DNA from: Rugalucina vietnamica
Lineage: Eukaryota > Mollusca > Bivalvia > Lucinida > Lucinidae
Reading direction: 5' to 3'
Length of the DNA stretch: 64,000 bases
Assembly (NCBI GenBank): GCA_964017185.1
Contig: OZ024883.1
Location: 44,756,395 to 44,820,394 of the forward strand
The notes below the pieces were generated by a model, which worked only from the letters and a program-made list of their open reading frames with translations, was not told the origin of the DNA and did no database searches. This document shows positions 61,501 through 64,000 of this stretch, in pieces. Position numbers and translations under genes: made by a program. How positions within the stretch are numbered: the stretch's first letter is position 1; each line of letters begins with the position of its first letter.

Positions 61501-63844
61501 TTTGGAGAAGTAGACATTTTCAACCAAGCCAAAAACCCAGAGGGTTCATTCCTGAAGAAGCTACAACAGTTTCTAACACATTATGTGACGGGCTTCTCCC
61601 CTCCATTGATTATTGGACGAGGAGTGTTCAATTACTCATTTGGAATTATACCATTGCCATATAGGAGACCTATTAACACTGTGGGTAAGGATAAATTAGG
61701 AGATAACTATTTAAATTTATGAGATGGGGCGGTATATCATCGGATATACGGTCAGAAATTTTCTTATAAGGCGTTGCGAAGATATTCCACCACAAATAAA
61801 AAAACTGAATATTATACTTTCTAATGAACTTTTTAACTGTAAACATTGAAAATGGATTGTTTTTCCACGAAACAAAACATATAATCTTTTCTTCACTTAA
61901 ATTGGTAAAATACTGAGGTCAGGTTGGGTAAGACTGATATTACTCCGTCTGTCATTTTTTATGTGTAAGCTTAACATCACTTCTTGGACTGGGCCCAGTG
62001 GCTTAAGGTCTGTGGTGATCAAACTTTTGGCTGAAGCTTTTTAAAATGTTAACCTTTGGCAGACAACCACCACCTTAGTTGTTATCTATTACTGGGCTAG
62101 GTTTAGTTTACTTTTTCTAATAGGCTGAGACATTGCATCAGGTGAGCATTTACAGGACGTTTGGTCCTCTGGTCTTGTTTGTAATGTTTATCAAGCTATT
62201 TTAAACTTTTGATACTATTGGTAGGTTAACCTTAAATCACTTTAACCTTGACCAAACTTTCTTATCAGAAAAGCAAATACCTATACAAGTCCTGTGTCAT
62301 ATAACTAACCTGTTCTGCTGAGAGGGACTAGCCGTATCTTGATAATTTATCAACATAATTTTCGGATCAAGTTCATAACAGACTGGTCTGTGCTGTGACC
62401 ACACATTGTTGGTTTCATTATGTGACTCAAATAGTTCTCCTTTTAACAAATACATGTACGTGTCTAAACTGAGAGCTAAAAAAAAAGTCTGATACCTGAC
62501 TTGGCTGGACAAGGACCCCAGGACATTCGAGGCCCTGAGGTTATAAAACTTTTTTTATGCCCATCTCAGCTGAGCATAAAATTTAAGCCGCTCATAAATG
62601 AAAAAAATTGTTGGCATTTTAACATTTATGAGCAGGATAAATTTTAGTCTCAGCTGAGCTGATATAACCTTGGGGCAAGGACTGGCTCAGTGTCAGAAAA
62701 AAAACTGCTGTCTTCTTCAAGCAATACTTGCTCAGTATCCTTGTGTAATATACAATAGGGTGAGTCTTCATAAGATTTATCTGCAACTTGTTTGAATTAA
62801 TTTTTGAAGTCACACCAAGAAATTTTATCCTGGAAAATGTGTGAAAAAGACCCCTGACCCTACAAACCAAGTCTTAAGTCCAATTCGCATGCGCCAAAAA
62901 TACACGCGTGTAAATATACTCCGGTGTGCAAATTTTACTCGGGGTAAGCAAATGGCGCATGCGAACGCAAATACACACCAAAGTATATTTACATATGGGT
63001 AAAATTACTCCTGGGTCTGACCAGATGCAATTTTTTTTTTACAAATACACACATGTAAATTTACTATTTTGTTCCATGCGAACGCAAAGTAAAATTTACC
63101 CATGAGTATTTTTATTTCAAGTCAATATTCTGCTTTTAGATAACAAAGTTTCACATTTTTTGTTCATAACTGATTATATGACAGTTGCTGAAACTGTGGA
63201 CATCGTTGCTAAATAAGAGTTGATTGCCATTCATCATATTTTAGATCATATGGAGTGCAAACAGCCACACTATTTCTTCATCATTCTTGGTGAGATTCTT
63301 GGGGCATTTTAACTAATTCCGTGTGAAAGGATGATAAAAAGGGAACTGTATAACTGCTAAGGTTATGCCTGACCATAACATGATTCTCCTCTGCTGCCAA
63401 AATCTACAAGAACACATTGAAGCAGCCTCTTCTTGTTTTGCAAGTACAGAAATTAAATGAACAGGATTTAAACCAGAAATGATAAATTTACATACAAAAA
63501 TACTCCTGGTGATAAAACCCATGCGAACGCAATTTAAATTTACTCAAGGGTTGATTTGCACACCGGAGTATATTAACACACCGGAGTATATTTACACGCG
63601 TGTATTTTTTGCGCATGCGAATTGGACTTTATATAGCAAAGATAGCTTTACACTATAGTATATGGGAAATAGTACAGTGATCCTCAAGTTACATTGAGAA
63701 GAATTAAATGACTAATCTATATGATGATCTGTATTTGTGTTAATTTGGAAATTTTTGTGTGACTTTTATTTCGCAAATTTCTATTTTTGAATTATGCCTT
63801 TAATTTAAATACTTTCAGTTGGTGCACCCATTGACATTGTTTAA
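58051..63844 (+). CDS. MOGAT2: Acylglycerol acyltransferase, MOGAT2/DGAT2 family, four exons seen
   Basis: The family esterifies mono- or diacylglycerol with acyl-CoA at the ER to make triacylglycerol. Coding pieces: 58051-58549, 60989-61157, 61476-61684 and 63819-63844, with matching phases. ATG at 58051 (CAAGATGG) lies 21 bases after an acceptor, so a noncoding 5' exon exists upstream. Features: a hydrophobic membrane hairpin about residues 24-62, the catalytic HPHG at 116-119 (IFGLHPHGILHTSGF), a VVVGGAVEALEARPG segment near 189-203, KRKGFIKQALRYG and GRGVFNYSFG. MOGAT-type features (YAPLNIPLHRR start, FPGIMPHL) slightly favour MOGAT2 over DGAT2. The last exon stops after VVGAPIDIV, about 300 residues in all, so some 40 C-terminal residues usual for the family are missing here. 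Confidence 0.9.
58746..59714 (+). mobile_element. Family E element, copy 5
   Basis: TTTTAGCTCACATGAGCCGA to GCGTTTACAGGACCATTGGT-CCTCTAG, in the first coding intron of the acyltransferase gene. A 57 bp stretch (GGCCAATCAAAGCCAAACTT on) is duplicated at 58860 and 58933. Confidence 0.85.
59843..60658 (-). mobile_element. TRIM 2: tandem LTR-internal-LTR-internal-LTR
   Basis: Three 202 bp direct repeats (59843-60044, 60150-60351, 60457-60658) separate two 105 bp internal segments. On the minus strand each LTR runs TGTAACGGGATAGTC...GTTCGTTACA. Each internal segment starts TTTGGTGGCAG (a primer-binding-like TGG start) and ends with a purine tract GGAGGGGGAAGTAA. The repeats differ at only a few positions, so the element looks young. 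It has no coding capacity. It lies in an intron of the acyltransferase gene, in antisense. Confidence 0.85.
60739..60961. mobile_element. G-family MITE, copy 7
   Basis: TGAGCCGTCTCATGGGAAAAC to TTTTCCCTCAATGTGGCTCA. A near-perfect central stem holds CAGCTTCGCAGTAACTGCG. It ends 27 bp before acyltransferase exon 2. Confidence 0.9.
60989..61157 (+). CDS. MOGAT2: MOGAT2-like coding exon 2
   Basis: Acceptor ATGTACAG, donor GTAGGT. It encodes MASVSRDSFRWILTHPG, VVVGGAVEALEARPG and KRKGFIKQALRYG. A G-family MITE ends 27 bp upstream. Confidence 0.9.
61476..61684 (+). CDS. MOGAT2: MOGAT2-like coding exon 3
   Basis: Acceptor CTGTTTCAG, donor GTAAGG. It encodes ASLVPVFHFGEVDIFNQAKN, through IIGRGVFNYSFGIIPLPYRR to PINTV. 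Confidence 0.92.
62130..62176 (+). mobile_element. Family E right-end remnant
   Basis: CAGGTGAGCATTTACAGGAC followed by GTTTGGTCCTCTGGT is the family's 3' end only. Confidence 0.7.
62531..62676. mobile_element. J-family MITE, copy 3
   Basis: GAGGTTATAAAACTTTTTTT + ATGCCCATCTCAGCTGAGC against CTCAGCTGAGCTGATATAACC. It is shorter than the other copies. Confidence 0.75.
62877..63630. mobile_element. I-family TIR element, copy 2
   Basis: AGTCCAATTCGCATGCGCC at the left and its inverse at the right, with ACACCGGAGTATAT motifs. It lies in the last visible acyltransferase intron and ends 188 bp before exon 4. Confidence 0.8.
63819..63844 (+). CDS. MOGAT2: MOGAT2-like exon 4, short, with stop
   Basis: Acceptor ACTTTCAG in correct phase. 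It encodes VGAPIDIV followed by TAA. VGxPI is the expected next motif of the family, but the usual ~40 further residues are absent. A second acceptor-like CCTTTAG plus TTGGTTGCACC lies 29 bp on and does not give a family-like frame. Confidence 0.55.
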
Positions 63845-63877
63845 TTTACCTTTAGTTGGTTGCACCAAATCGTCTTT

Positions 63878-64000
63878 GTTATACCCTCGGCATTTATGCC
63901 GACGGGTATATAGTTTTTGCTTTTCCGTTTGTCCGTTCGTAAGTTAGTTAGTTCGTTTGTTCGTTCGTAATTCCGGAACGTTCGTAGAATTTACGTCTAA
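63878..64000 (+). mobile_element. Family D element, start only (runs off window)
   Basis: TATACCCTCGGCATTTATGC, the GCCGACGGGTATATAG hairpin, then CCGTTCGTAAG and AATTCCGGAACGTTCGTAG as in the copy at 34673. Confidence 0.85.

Overview
The window reads as an AT-rich, repeat-laden animal nuclear genome, most likely a bivalve mollusc. Two intron-containing genes on the + strand carry animal proteins with vertebrate-like domain layouts. Nearly everything else is transposon debris of kinds typical of bivalves: pearl-like elements with a terminal hairpin, a CCGT-type microsatellite and internal tandem units; many small TIR elements; and Penelope-like and LINE relics. There are no operons, no rRNA, no credible functional tRNA and no CRISPR.

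Layout. 1-840 holds nothing I recognise. 840-5385 is a large foldback-like inverted structure built from tandem subunits. 6-15 kb holds LINE relics and two broken Penelope-like copies in opposite orientation (7.1-8.2 kb on +, 12.8-14.5 kb on -). 15-24 kb holds more LINE pieces, a Tigger-type element split by a pearl-like tandem array, a TAGGG-rich minisatellite carrying a miniature LTR element (TRIM), and a LINE split by a MITE. 24.7-25.9 kb has a hAT element with a perfect 8 bp target duplication followed by a Tigger-like element. 26.9-28.7 kb is a Mutator-like element with a perfect 9 bp target duplication.

28.8-45.7 kb is the E2F partner gene TFDP (DP), with eleven coding exons seen. All splice phases agree and the stop is present; the initiator ATG lies upstream of what I can identify. 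Its introns hold dozens of elements, including a three-level nest (H-type MITE, then a tandem-unit element, then a Spy-like element with no target duplication), a retrozyme/Penelope-like insertion with a hammerhead-like motif, and a 17 bp minisatellite. 45.7-58 kb is intergenic and dominated by one repeat family (here family E), with two orphan reading frames of unknown status.

58.05-63.84 kb is an acyltransferase gene of the MOGAT2/DGAT2 family (triacylglycerol synthesis in the ER). Four exons are visible; the last meets a stop after eight codons, so either the true terminal exon lies beyond the window or the C-terminus is shortened. A tandem TRIM array (three LTRs, two internal segments) sits in its first intron. 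The two genes have no evident functional link: one is cell-cycle transcription, the other lipid synthesis.

Family letters used below: C and D, hairpin elements opening with TATACCCCC; E, GCTCACCTGAGCC elements; F, TCTACGCGC element; G, TGAGCCG MITE; H, AGTCATTTGTAACC MITE; I, AAGTCCAATT element; J, GAGGTTATAAAAC MITE; K, SINE-like repeat with a CAAACAAACAAA tail.
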